Part shown: positions 40,082 to 49,963 of the stretch, in pieces
How positions within the stretch are numbered: position 1 is the stretch's first letter
Layout of the letters: every line of letters begins with the position of its first letter
NCBI GenBank assembly: GCA_963792175.1
Contig: CAWBVG010000005.1
Span: forward strand, 135,099 to 199,098
Reading direction: 5' to 3'
DNA length: 64,000 bases
DNA from: CAWBVG01 sp963792175
Lineage (GTDB): Bacteria; Acidobacteriota; Vicinamibacteria; Vicinamibacterales; CAVVIG01
Made by a program: the position numbers and the translations under genes
The notes under the pieces: model-generated
Told to the model about the DNA's origin: nothing
What the model saw: only the letters and a program-made list of their open reading frames with translations
Database searches by the model: none

Positions 40082-42651
40082 CGGGTCCTCATCAGGAACG
40101 TGGGGCTTTGCGTGATGCCGAGAATGATCGACGACCACCGGTAGTCGTGCGCCGCCGCCTCGCGTACGATCGTGCGCACGGCCGGCCGATCCGAGTACTC
40201 GAGCGGCCGCCCCAGCGCGTAGGCGAGCAGTTTTTCGGTGACCGTGCGCGGAAACTGATCGGGCTGGTCGAGCAGCAGCGCCCTGAGGCCGGCGAGCCCC
40301 TCGACCTTTGCGCCGCTCACGGTCTGACCGCTGGCGTCGACGGGGCGGCCCGATTCGTCGACCGTCCGCCACCCGCCGATGACGTCGAAGTTCTCGAGCG
40401 CGAACCCGAGCGGATCGATCGCGGCATGACAGCTGGCACAGCTCGGACTCGCACGATGTTGCGCGAGCCGCTCGCGCATCGACGGCGGCGCGGCGCCCGG
40501 CTTGCCCTCGGGCAGGTTCTGATCGACGCCGGGAGGCGGCGGCAGAACCGGGAGGCCGAAAATGTTGTTCAGCAGCCACTTTCCACGCAGCACCGGCGAC
40601 GTGCGGTCGGGATACGACGTCGTCGCCAGCAGCGCGCCCTGGGCGAGCAGCCCGCCGCGCTGATCCGGATTCGGCAGCGTCACGCGGCGGAAACGGCTGC
40701 CGTAGATCCCCGGAATGCCGTAATGCCGCGCGAGCCGTTCGTTCACGAACGTATAGTCGGCGTTCAACAGGGAGACGACGCTGCGATCTTCGCGGATCGT
40801 GCTCCCGACAAACAGCTCCGTCTCGCGCTGGAATCCCTGGAGCAAACTGAGGTCGTAGTTGGGATACCGCTCCGGATCGACGACGACCTCGTCGACGCGG
40901 CGCAGGTTCAACCACTGTGCGGCGAAATCGTTGACCAGCGATTCGCTGGCGCGCGGGTCGGCCAGCATCCGCCGGACTTCCTTGTCCAGGGTTGACGGAC
41001 TCGTCAGCTGGCCGCGCTCGGCGAGCGTCAGCAGTCGATCGTCCGGGATGCTGCCCCACAGGAAAAATGACAGCCGCGACGCGATTTCGAGGTCGCGCTG
41101 ACCGACCGGGCCGGCCGAAGGCCGGTCTCGCCGAAGCGCCTCCGATTTCGGCGGCGCGAAGGCGGAAGCGTGGATCCGCAGAAGAAAGTCGGGATCGACG
41201 AGCAGCCGCTCGAGCGCGAACTGAATGCCGGTGTCAAAGCTGCCGCCCTGCTGACGGCCCTTGTCGAAAAACTCGAGCAGCGTCTGCACGTCCTGGTTCG
41301 TCGCGGGACGGCGGTACGCCAGCCGCGCCATTCGCGACAGGATCCTCGTGGCGCACGCTTTTTCGTCTGCAACGGACGCCGGCTGGCACGTGAACACGGC
41401 GCGACGTCCGCCTTCGCCGCTTTGCGGCTTCGGCGAGACAGGGCTGCTTGCGCCGCTGCGCGGCTTCGGCGGGGCAAGCGGCGCCGACCGCGCGTACGGC
41501 CCACCGATCTGAACGGAGCCGACGCTGGCGTACCCCATGTACACCTGATCGTCGGTGATGACCCGCCCGCGCTGCAGCGGCTGCGGCAGGCCCTCCGGTT
41601 CCCACAACTGCCGCACGAACGCGACACCGACGACGTGCGGACCGGCCGCGACGGGAACGCGGATCTCCAGTCCCGCGTCGCCACCGATCTGCATGTACTT
41701 TTCCCAGGAGTCGTCGCCGGCGAATCCCGGCTCGCCGTCTCCGGCGTAGCTGGATGCGGCCGGCCGGCCCTTCGCCTCGCCGCCGACGGTGAACCGCTTC
41801 AGCAGTTTGTGATCGAGGCGGACATCGACCTGCTGCGGCCAGCCCATGCCCTTGATGTAGTCCTGGTACTGGCGCTGCAACCGCACGTTGATCGCGTACT
41901 CGCCGTCGGACGGGAAGTCGTGGCGAATCGACATGCCGCCGCGGGATCCGAACGGCAGGTCTTCACTCTGACGGTCGTCCTGCATGACGTGGAGTGGAAT
42001 CTCGAAGGTCTCGACGGCCGGACGGGTCGGAGGCAGCCCGGTGGCGAGGCGCGTGACCTGCCGCGCGACCGACATGTAGCGTTCGAGGTGCGCCGTCGAG
42101 ATCGACAAGGCGTCGGCCATGTTGTCGAAGCTGCCATCGGCGGTCTCGTCCCCGGGCAGGAGTGGCTTCACGTCGACGTCGAGCGCGAACAGGTCGCGGA
42201 TCGCGTTGTTGTATTCGGTGCGATTGAGACGATGGACCGCGTTGATCCGTCCGGGATTCGGCTTCGCCAGCCAGGCGCGATCGATCTCGTCCTCCAGCGC
42301 GCTCGCCACCGCACGATACGTGGCGGGATCGGGCCGCGGCCGGCCGGGCGGCGGCATCGAGCCGGCACGGAGCTTCGCGATCACCTTTTCCCAGGCTTCC
42401 GGGTTGGCGGCGGGATGCGCCGAATCGAGGTTGTCGATCGCGAACCCGGCGGTGCGGAGCCGCTGGTTGTGACAGGAGACGCAGTACTTGTCGAACATGG
42501 CCGCGGGCGCGGCCGGAGGTGCCGGTTGAACGCTGGACAGCGTGACGCCTATCGAGGCGCTGATCCAGAGACCGAAGATAAATGCCCGTCCCACGGTCAG
42601 GACATTCTGACGCGATCCGACCGCGGATCGGTCAGGAAATCTGCGCCGCAT
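40078..42651 (-). CDS. Secreted DUF1587/DUF1592/DUF1588/DUF1585 cytochrome
   Basis: The ~857-residue protein has an N-terminal hydrophobic signal (GRAFIFGLWISASIGVTLSS), a first haem motif in MFDKYCVSCHNQRLRTAGFA (CVSCH), then DUF1587-like text (RLNRTEYNNAIRDLFALDVD), DUF1592 (LERLLVDPDFLLRIH, LEIASRLSFFLWGSIPDDRL), DUF1588 (NDFAAQWLNLRRVDEV, NERLARHYGIPGIYGSRFRR), a second haem motif in ASPSCASCHAAIDPLGFALE and C-terminal DUF1585 (EKLLAYALGRPLEYSDRPAV). Two haems suggest electron transfer from or to the partner DUF1552. A GTG near 42594 is an alternative start. The frame is intact. Confidence 0.9.
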   Translation of the reverse strand: MRRRFPDRSAVGSRQNVLTVGRAFIFGLWISASIGVTLSSVQPAPPAAPAAMFDKYCVSCHNQRLRTAGFAIDNLDSAHPAANPEAWEKVIAKLRAGSMPPPGRPRPDPATYRAVASALEDEIDRAWLAKPNPGRINAVHRLNRTEYNNAIRDLFALDVDVKPLLPGDETADGSFDNMADALSISTAHLERYMSVARQVTRLATGLPPTRPAVETFEIPLHVMQDDRQSEDLPFGSRGGMSIRHDFPSDGEYAINVRLQRQYQDYIKGMGWPQQVDVRLDHKLLKRFTVGGEAKGRPAASSYAGDGEPGFAGDDSWEKYMQIGGDAGLEIRVPVAAGPHVVGVAFVRQLWEPEGLPQPLQRGRVITDDQVYMGYASVGSVQIGGPYARSAPLAPPKPRSGASSPVSPKPQSGEGGRRAVFTCQPASVADEKACATRILSRMARLAYRRPATNQDVQTLLEFFDKGRQQGGSFDTGIQFALERLLVDPDFLLRIHASAFAPPKSEALRRDRPSAGPVGQRDLEIASRLSFFLWGSIPDDRLLTLAERGQLTSPSTLDKEVRRMLADPRASESLVNDFAAQWLNLRRVDEVVVDPERYPNYDLSLLQGFQRETELFVGSTIREDRSVVSLLNADYTFVNERLARHYGIPGIYGSRFRRVTLPNPDQRGGLLAQGALLATTSYPDRTSPVLRGKWLLNNIFGLPVLPPPPGVDQNLPEGKPGAAPPSMRERLAQHRASPSCASCHAAIDPLGFALENFDVIGGWRTVDESGRPVDASGQTVSGAKVEGLAGLRALLLDQPDQFPRTVTEKLLAYALGRPLEYSDRPAVRTIVREAAAHDYRWSSIILGITQSPTFLMRTR

Positions 42652-42653
42652 CG

Positions 42654-42745
42654 CGGGAGCAGGGGCTGGGGACTTGGGACATGAGCCGACTTCAGCTAGG
42701 AACTCTGCGACATTCAGCCCCGAGCCCCGAATCGCCCAGTCCCCG
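42654..42745. repeat. Class C heptad repeat between isomerase and DUF1592 genes
   Basis: AGGGGCTGGGGACTTGGGAC on one side and CCCCGAGCCCCGAATCGCCC with CAGTCCCC on the other form an imperfect inverted repeat, directly behind the minus-strand isomerase stop. Confidence 0.65.
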
Positions 42746-43996
42746 TTACGACCGATATGCCTGCCGCCCAACGCCTTGAATCGGAATCCCCTGGCCGGCC
42801 AGCACTTCATGCTGCAGCGCGTACATGGACGCCGCCGCCTCGTCGATATGGCGCACGAAGGCAATCGAGCCCTGCAGGATCGGTTTCAGGCGCTCGCGAT
42901 CCTGCAGGCGCGCCTTGGAATACTCGTGCTCGACCACCAGGTGCGTGTTGGCAACGTCGAGCTGCAGCAGCTCGCGGGCGGCCAACTGGTGATCGAGCCA
43001 GTCGACGGTTCGGTTCTGCAAGTACGCGAGCGGATCGTGCTTCGCCGTACCCGGCAGCTCGTGCTCCGCGATAGCCGTGTGCTTCTTCCAGGCGTTGAGC
43101 TGATCGGCCGGCTTGTCCGACGGACGATCGCCGACCCAGTCGCCGCGCTCGACCGTCTGGCCGGCGTAGCCCCAGCCCGCCACGCCCTTCGCGTCGATCA
43201 CCTGGCCCTTCACGTGAAAGCCGCCAACGAGGAAGTTGTAGCCCGCGTCTTTCAAGTATTGAAAGATCGAGCGCGTGTCCTGCCCCATGAGGATCGCGTG
43301 CGAGGGATCGTAGTGAATGCGGAACTGATCGCCCACGCCGTGCCGCTCGCAGATGCGGTGCAGCGCGATCCACGTGCCCGGCGTGTAGGCGATGTTGTTG
43401 TGCCAGTTGTCGCCGGTCGTCCACCCCGGCATCGGGCATTGCTCGACGCGATACGTCAGGCCGCGTTCCTTCGCGGCTTTGAGCAGCGGCACGAACTGCG
43501 CCTCGAAATCGAGCAGGTTCTGATCCATGCTGCGCTGCTGGTTGCGGCCGACGAAGCCGCAGACGGCATCGACGCCGAGCAGCACCGCGGCGTCGAACAC
43601 GCGCAGCATGAAGTCGTGCTTCTTCTTCCGCACCGCCGGATCGTGGTGCAGCATGTTGTCGAAGTACCCGACATCGGACAGGCCGACACCGCTCCCCTTC
43701 AACGCACTGTCGACGCGGCGCGCCCGATCCTTGTCGAACGGTTTCCGCAGGTCGAGCGTGTTCGCGACCGGATCCAGCATCGCCTCGGGTGGGACGTCGG
43801 TCTCCGTGGGATGCAGCGCGGCCGACAGCTGCAGGTAGCCGGCGTTCAATTCCCTGGCGAACGCCACCCATTCTTCGATCGCTCGATCCGGATCGGGATC
43901 GCGGACAGCGCGCGGCGTCAATTCCTGAAGCGCCGCCGTCAGTACCCCCACCTTCATGAACTTTGGCTCGAACGTCGTCGTCGGCATGCGCAACAT
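42746..43996 (-). CDS. Sugar phosphate isomerase/epimerase-like TIM barrel
   Basis: The ~416-residue protein (MKVGVLTAALQELTPRAV) has the xylose-isomerase/IolE-like fold: LQLSAALHPTETDVPPEAML, VDAVCGFVGRNQQRSMDQNL, YRVEQCPMPGWTTGDNWHNN, FRIHYDPSHAILMGQDTRSI, GGFHVKGQVIDAKGVAGWGY and LVVEHEYSKARLQDRERLKP, with Glu/Asp/His ligands in the expected strands. No signal peptide, so cytoplasmic. Starts at 43996, 43987 or 43957 are possible. It lies in a minus-strand run with a Gfo/Idh oxidoreductase, a common pair in inositol and keto-sugar catabolism. Substrate not readable. Confidence 0.87.
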   Translation of the reverse strand: MLRMPTTTFEPKFMKVGVLTAALQELTPRAVRDPDPDRAIEEWVAFARELNAGYLQLSAALHPTETDVPPEAMLDPVANTLDLRKPFDKDRARRVDSALKGSGVGLSDVGYFDNMLHHDPAVRKKKHDFMLRVFDAAVLLGVDAVCGFVGRNQQRSMDQNLLDFEAQFVPLLKAAKERGLTYRVEQCPMPGWTTGDNWHNNIAYTPGTWIALHRICERHGVGDQFRIHYDPSHAILMGQDTRSIFQYLKDAGYNFLVGGFHVKGQVIDAKGVAGWGYAGQTVERGDWVGDRPSDKPADQLNAWKKHTAIAEHELPGTAKHDPLAYLQNRTVDWLDHQLAARELLQLDVANTHLVVEHEYSKARLQDRERLKPILQGSIAFVRHIDEAAASMYALQHEVLAGQGIPIQGVGRQAYRS

Positions 43997-44011
43997 CCTA
44001 CATTAGGAGCC

Positions 44012-44290
44012 CGGAGGTTACGGAGCGAACGGGATCACCACAGAGACACGGAGCAACGGAGGTTAAACGGGAACTGCGGCGGGTTCGACGGGCCGGCCTG
44101 CGCAGCAGGCCGACGAGCGCGATCGGGTCGAACGTGAAAACGAACACCTCAGAATTCGTCGGGTGCTCGTTTTCACGTTCGATCCGATTGCGCCGCGTCG
44201 CTTCGCGACGCCCGTCGAACCCGCACAGCTCCGTTCAATCTCCGTGACTCCGTTGCTCTGTGGTTAAACCGTTCTCTCCGTCATCTCTGT
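44012..44290. repeat. Class B cloverleaf repeat, copy 2
   Basis: Same architecture and nearly identical outer parts as copy 1. The hairpin 2 arms are different in sequence (GATCGGGTCGAACGTGAAAA against TTTTCACGTTCGATCCGATT) yet still pair. It fills the gap between the Gfo/Idh stop and the isomerase start; no gene is seen in it. Confidence 0.85.
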
Positions 44291-44301
44291 TCGCCCGCGG
44301 C

Positions 44302-45364
44302 TCACCACGACAGGTGCACGGTCCGGCCCTCCCGCGCCGATTCGTACGCCGCCAGCGCCACGACGAGCGAGCGGCGCGCGTCCTGGATGGTCGCTACCGG
44401 CGGCCGGCGCTGTTCGAGGCAGTCGACGAGATGCGTCAACGGGAACGGCGACGCGGGCGCAAACGGCTCCTCGGATTGGCGCTCGAACACCCAATCGCTG
44501 GCGCCCGCGGCCAGCACCGCCCGCCCCGGCGCCCGGAACCACTGATCGATGATTTCGCCGCGGGTGCCCACCGCCTCGAGGCGCACGACGCTGTTCTGCT
44601 TCGGCGACGGGCCGGTTTTCCTCGGTGCGTTGATCGTCCACGAGGCCTCCAGCGTCGCGACCAGGCCGCTGGCGAACGTGAAGGTGGCCATGCCCCAGTC
44701 TTCGACCTCGATGTCCTTGTGCACCAGGTTGGCCATGCGCGCGTCGACCCGCACGACTTCACTGGCGGCGAGCCACCGGAACAGGTCGATCCAGTAGATC
44801 CCCTCGTCGATGAACGCGCCGCCCGGCACCTGACGCGGATCCGCGAACCATCCCGGGGTGCCCGGAGCGGTACCAATCCTCGGCGATCGACCAGCGACAG
44901 ACGTGATGCAGCAGGACGAGGTCGCCGATGTCCCCCGCGTCGATCCGCGCCTTGATGTCGGCGGATCGCAGCCGGCTGATGCCCTGGAACGCCAGGCACG
45001 ACACGCCGGCCGCTTCGACCGCATCGACCATGCGATCGGCCTCGGCCACGTTCATCGCCATCGGCTTGCCGAGGATGATGTGCTTGCCGGCCTGCGCGGA
45101 CCGGATGGTCAGGTCGGCGAGCTGCGCGACAGGCGCCGCGAGGTGCACGATGTCGACACGCTCGCGCTCCAGCAGCTCGCCGTAGTCGCGGTAGCCTTTC
45201 ACGCCGAACGTGCGGGTGAAGGTCTCCAGCTGCCGCTCGTTGTCCCAGGCCGCCGCGACGAGCTCGGCCTTCGGATACTCCCGCAGCCCTCGCGCCAGCC
45301 CGAACGCCGAATACCAGTGACCCAGGCCAAGGATGGCCACCCGCCATGCCGGACGATCGCTCAC
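44302..45364 (-). CDS. Gfo/Idh/MocA-family NAD(P)-dependent oxidoreductase, one frameshift
   Basis: The N-terminal Rossmann domain (WRVAILGLGHWYSAFGLARG, KHIILGKPMAMNVAEADRMV) carries a GKPM motif in the position of the family EKP, so the usual glutamate is replaced by glycine. The C-terminal domain has GGAFIDEGIYWIDLFRWLAA, where the D..yH-type histidine is not obvious. A shift near 44860 joins SGHPG to WFADPRQVPG. Oxidation of a sugar or inositol-type substrate is the family role. The ATG overlaps the APC permease stop as ATGA, indicating an operon. Confidence 0.85.
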
Positions 45365-46728
45365 GATTCAGCTCCACGAAACGGCCACTGCCGCAGCTGC
45401 AGCGACCAGGCCAGAAAACAGAGCACGCCGAGCGCGAGGACGCCGAGGCCGAAGGCCATCACGCGCGCGCCGGTCGTGCTGAAGATGAACAGCCAGCCGA
45501 GGGCGGCGATCGCCGACCGGCGCGGGATACAGCCAGATGCGGAACGGGCGCGACCATGCCGGGCGCTCGGCGTCGAAGGAGCACGACGCCGGCGATCTGC
45601 CCGAGGAACTGCACGACGATACGCGTCGCGATCAGCGCGTCGATGACGACGTCGAGCGCAAAGAAACTGCTGGCGATGGAAAGGGCGCCGAGCACGAGCA
45701 GCGACACGTGCGGAAAGCCGCCCGTCGGGTGCAGCCGGCCGAACGGCGCGAGAAAGTAGCCGTCGCGCGCCGCCGCATACGGAATCCGCGAATAGCCGAG
45801 CAGCAGCGCAAACACCGATCCGAACGCCGTCCAGAGAATCATCACCGTGAACACGCTGGCGACCGCGGGCCCGTGGATTCTCTCCATGAACACCGACACG
45901 ACGAACTGCGCGTTCGGACTCGACGCCGCCGGCACGAAGTCGCGCCACGGCACGACGCCGACGATCGACAGGTTGATCGCCAGATACAGCACGGCGACGG
46001 CGGCCGTGCTGAAGACGATCGATCGCGGGATGACCCGGCCGGGATCCTTGACCTCGTCGCCGATATAGCACACGTCGTAGTAGCCGAGGTAATCGTAGAC
46101 CGCAATCCGCGATGCCGCGCCGAGGCCCAGCAGGAAGCCCCACGAGAACTTGAACGCGTCCGGGGGAAAGTCGAACGCCACATGCGGATCGAAATGCCGC
46201 GCGCCGGTGGCGATGACGGCGACGACCGCGATCATCGTGCCGGCCCACAACGTGACGGTGATCGTCGCGATCGACGTGATGCGGCGATACAGGAGCGCGA
46301 CGTTCACGACGCCGACCGCCGCGGAGATGGCGAGCAGGCGGCCCGGCGTCAGGCCGGTCCACAGATAGCCGGCGTAGTTGGCAAACCCGATGTAGCCCGA
46401 CGCGATCTCGAGCGGCCCGCTCAGGATGAACTGCCAGACGAAGAGAAACGCCATCAGCCGCCCGTAGGTCTCGCGGCCGAACGCTTCGCGCAGATAGCCG
46501 AACGAGCCGCCGGACGCCGGCATCGCGGCGCCGAGCTCGCTCCACACCATGCCGTCGCACGACGACGATCACGAGCGCGACAATCCACCCGAGCATCGCC
46601 TGCGGCCCGCCGAGCGCCGTCATCAGCAGCGGGATCGTGATGAACGGACCGATCCCGATCATGTTGATCATGTTGAGCGCCGTCGCCTGGAGCAGGCCAA
46701 ACCGGCGCGTCAGGGGTGGTGCCGTCAC
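45361..46728 (-). CDS. APC-superfamily amino-acid/amine permease, three frameshifts
   Basis: The GTG start gives VTAPPLTRRFGLLQATALNM and the first helix IGIGPFITIPLLMTALGG, which carries the APC helix-1 glycine motif. Then come SELGAAMPASGGSFGYLREA, ISAAVGVVNVALLYRRITSI, LGAASRIAVYDYLGYYDVCY with GDEVKDPGRVIPRSIVFSTA, and LLGYSRIPYAAARDGYFLAP. About twelve membrane segments are expected. Shifts lie near 46555, 45550 and 45520; the C-terminus is WLFIFSTTGARVMAFGLGVL. It is co-transcribed with the Gfo/Idh gene (ATGA overlap). Substrate unknown. Confidence 0.85.
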   Translation of the reverse strand: MTAPPLTRRFGLLQATALNMINMIGIGPFITIPLLMTALGGPQAMLGWIVALVIVVVRRHGVERARRRDAGVRRLVRLSARSVRPRDLRAADGVSLRLAVHPERAARDRVGLHRVCQLRRLSVDRPDAGPPARHLRGGRRRERRAPVSPHHVDRDDHRHVVGRHDDRGRRRHRHRRAAFRSACGVRLSPGRVQVLVGLPAGPRRGIADCGLRLPRLLRRVLYRRRGQGSRPGHPAIDRLQHGRRRRAVSGDQPVDRRRRAVARLRAGGVESERAVRRVGVHGENPRARGRQRVHGDDSLDGVRIGVCAAARLFADSVCGGARRLLSRAVRPAAPDGRLSARVAARARRPFHRQQFLCARRRHRRADRDAYRRAVPRADRRRRAPSTPSARHGRARSASGCIPRRSAIAALGWLFIFSTTGARVMAFGLGVLALGVLCFLAWSLQLRQWPFRGAES

Positions 46729-46775
46729 CGTCGGGATACTACAGCGACAAGGCGTATACTGCTCGTCCAACGGAG

Positions 46776-47054
46776 GGGACGGAGCGAACGGGATCACCAC
46801 AGAGACACGGAGCAACGGAGGTTAAACGGAGATGCGCGCCGGTTCGACGGGTCGGCCTGCGCAGCAGGCCGACTAGCGGGAACAGATCGGATCACGAAAA
46901 CGAGCACCTGTTGATTCGTCGCGGTGTTCGTTTTCGTGATCCGATCCGCTCCCGCCGCGTCGCTTCGCGACGCCCGTCGAACCGTCGTCCTCCGTTCAAT
47001 CTCCGTGACTCCGTTGCTCTGTGGTTAACCCGTTCTCTCCGTCATCTCTGTTGG
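46776..47054. repeat. Class B cloverleaf repeat, copy 3
   Basis: Outer arms and hairpins 1 and 3 match copies 1 and 2. Hairpin 2 has a changed base (GCGGGAACAGATCGGATCAC against GTGATCCGATCCGCTCCCGC) and a shorter variable part. It occupies the divergent gap between the permease and the plus-strand isomerase, so it would be transcribed from either side; no gene is seen in it. Confidence 0.85.
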
Positions 47055-47079
47055 CGTGGCAGCACACTGAGGAGCAGGC

Positions 47080-47961
<882 letters not shown>

Positions 47962-48740
47962 CCGCGCCGGGCTCCTGCGCGTCGCCGGGTGCCTCGCGTG
48001 GATCGCGGTCATCAGCGCGAGCCGCTATGATGGACCCGTGCACGCGCAAGCCGACGACCGCCCGCGGCTGTCGGTGACACCCGCCGACGACTTCGAGATT
48101 TCGGGAACCGGAGACGGTCCGGCATGGCGCCGCGTCGAGTGGACCGCGCTCCGGCGGCGGCAGCCCGACGGACATCCGTACGACTCCCGATTCAAGATGC
48201 TGTACTCGACGACGGGCTTGTACTTCCTGATGGAAGGCACCGACCGGACGCTCACCGCGACCATGAACGAAGACTTCATGGACCTGTGGAAAGAGGACGT
48301 CTTCGAGGTGTTCCTCTGGACGGACGAGCGTTTTCCCGTGTACTTCGAGTACGAGATCTCGCCGCTCGATCGCGAGCTGCCCATCCTGATCCCCAATTTC
48401 GGCGGACGGTTCCTGGGCTGGCGGCCGTGGCACTACGATCAGGATCGCAAGACGCGGAAAGCCACCAGCATCATCGGCGGCCCGAAACAGTCGAAGGCGG
48501 CGATTCAGGGATGGCGCGCCGAGTTCTTCATTCCGTACGCCCTGCTGTCGCCGCTGCAGAACGTCCCGCCGAAGCCGGGCAGTGCCTGGCGCGCGAACTT
48601 CTATCGGATGGACCACGACGGCGGCAAGACAACGCAGTGGGAGTGGGCGCCGGTCGGCGACAGTTTCCACGACTACCAGAAGTTCGGCCATCTGGTGTTC
48701 GCGGATAAATGAACGTTCACGTCTTCCTGGGAGGTCAGTG

Positions 48741-49955
48741 ATGTGGAGTCGAAGACGTTTTCTCGAAATCGTTTCCGGGTTGCCGGTCGTGGGAGGTTTC
48801 GTCGAGGGAACGGCCGCTGCCGCTGCACAGCCGTCGCAAAAGCCGCGTGACTATTTCCGCGAACTCGGCGTCCGGCCCTTCATCAACGCGGCCGGCACCT
48901 ACACGGCCATGACCGCGTCGCTGATGCCGCCCGAAGTCGTGGACGCCATCACCTACGCGTCGAAGCACTACGTGATGCTCGACGAGCTCCATGACAAGGT
49001 CGGAGAGCGGCTCGCCACCCTGCTCCACTGCGAAGGCGCGATGGTGACCTCGGGCGCCGCGTCGGCCCTGACGCTCGGCACCGCCGCGGTGCTCACGGGA
49101 ACGGATCAGAAGAAGATCGTCGACCTGCCCAACCTCTCCGGCGGCAAGAACGAGGTCATCATCCAGAAATCGCATCGCTTCGGCTACGACCACGCCGTCC
49201 GCAACTGCGGCGTGCGGCTCGTGGAGGTCGAGAGCGCCGAGGATCTGGAGCGTGCGGTCACCGAGCGCACGGCGATGATGCTCTTCTACAACAACAACAA
49301 CTCGGAAGGCCGCATTCAGGATGAAGCGTTCGTCCAGCTCGGAAAGAAGCACCGCATCCCGACGCTGAACGACGCGGCCGCCGACGTGCCGCCGGTCGAG
49401 AACCTGTGGAAGTACACGAAGATGGGGTTCGACCTCGTCGCGTTCTCAGGCGGCAAGGGCATTCGCGGCCCGCAAAGCGCCGGCCTGCTGCTCGGACGAA
49501 AGGACCTGATCACCGCCGCCCGCCTCAACGCGCCACCGAACGGCAACACCATCGGCCGCGGCCTGAAGGTCAACAAGGAAGAGATGCTCGGAATGCTGGC
49601 GGCGATCGAACGATATCTCGCCGTCGATCACGCGGCCGAGCGGCGGACCTTCGACGCGCGCGCCGAGACCATCCGCGGCGGCGTGGCGACGCTGCCCGGC
49701 GTCAAGGCCGAGATCTTCGTCCCTGAAGTCGCCAACCACGTGCCTCACGTCCGGGTCTCGTGGGATGCGGCGGCGAAAGGCCTGACCGCGAACGACGCGG
49801 TCAACGCACTGCGCGCCGGCGAGCCATCGATCGGCACGCGATCGGAAGGCAATGCACTGGTGATCGGCGTCTGGATGATGCAGCCGGGCGATGAGAAGGT
49901 CGTCGCGCGCCGCCTTCGCGAGGTGTTGGCCAAAGGCTCAACCGGCTCGAAGTAA
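48741..49955 (+). CDS. TAT-exported SelA-like PLP-dependent enzyme
   Basis: The 404-residue protein has RBS GGGAGG and a twin-arginine signal (SRRRFLEIVSGLPVVGGFVE). The fold-type-I PLP enzyme follows: RPFINAAGTYTAMTASLMPP, CEGAMVTSGAASALTLGTAA, RIPTLNDAAADVPPVENLWK and FSGGKGIRGPQSAGLLLGRK with the candidate Schiff-base lysine. It resembles SelA-type enzymes such as D-glucosaminate-6-phosphate ammonia-lyase (DgaE). A PLP enzyme carrying a TAT signal would be exported folded with its cofactor, which is uncommon. Substrate perhaps an amino sugar (inference from neighbouring sugar-binding genes). Confidence 0.85.
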   Translation: MWSRRRFLEIVSGLPVVGGFVEGTAAAAAQPSQKPRDYFRELGVRPFINAAGTYTAMTASLMPPEVVDAITYASKHYVMLDELHDKVGERLATLLHCEGAMVTSGAASALTLGTAAVLTGTDQKKIVDLPNLSGGKNEVIIQKSHRFGYDHAVRNCGVRLVEVESAEDLERAVTERTAMMLFYNNNNSEGRIQDEAFVQLGKKHRIPTLNDAAADVPPVENLWKYTKMGFDLVAFSGGKGIRGPQSAGLLLGRKDLITAARLNAPPNGNTIGRGLKVNKEEMLGMLAAIERYLAVDHAAERRTFDARAETIRGGVATLPGVKAEIFVPEVANHVPHVRVSWDAAAKGLTANDAVNALRAGEPSIGTRSEGNALVIGVWMMQPGDEKVVARRLREVLAKGSTGSK

Positions 49956-49963
49956 CCGTCCTG

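Noticed and set aside
40082..41059. In-frame upstream extension of the second DUF1552 gene
   Set aside because: The extension is another frame of the DUF1592 gene; the ATG at 40081 with ATGA overlap and TAT signal is the clear start.
38448..47054. The three class B copies as a CRISPR array or as tRNA genes
   Set aside because: Copies are kilobases apart with genes between, so no array; the cloverleaf has no acceptor stem, anticodon loop or T-loop consensus.
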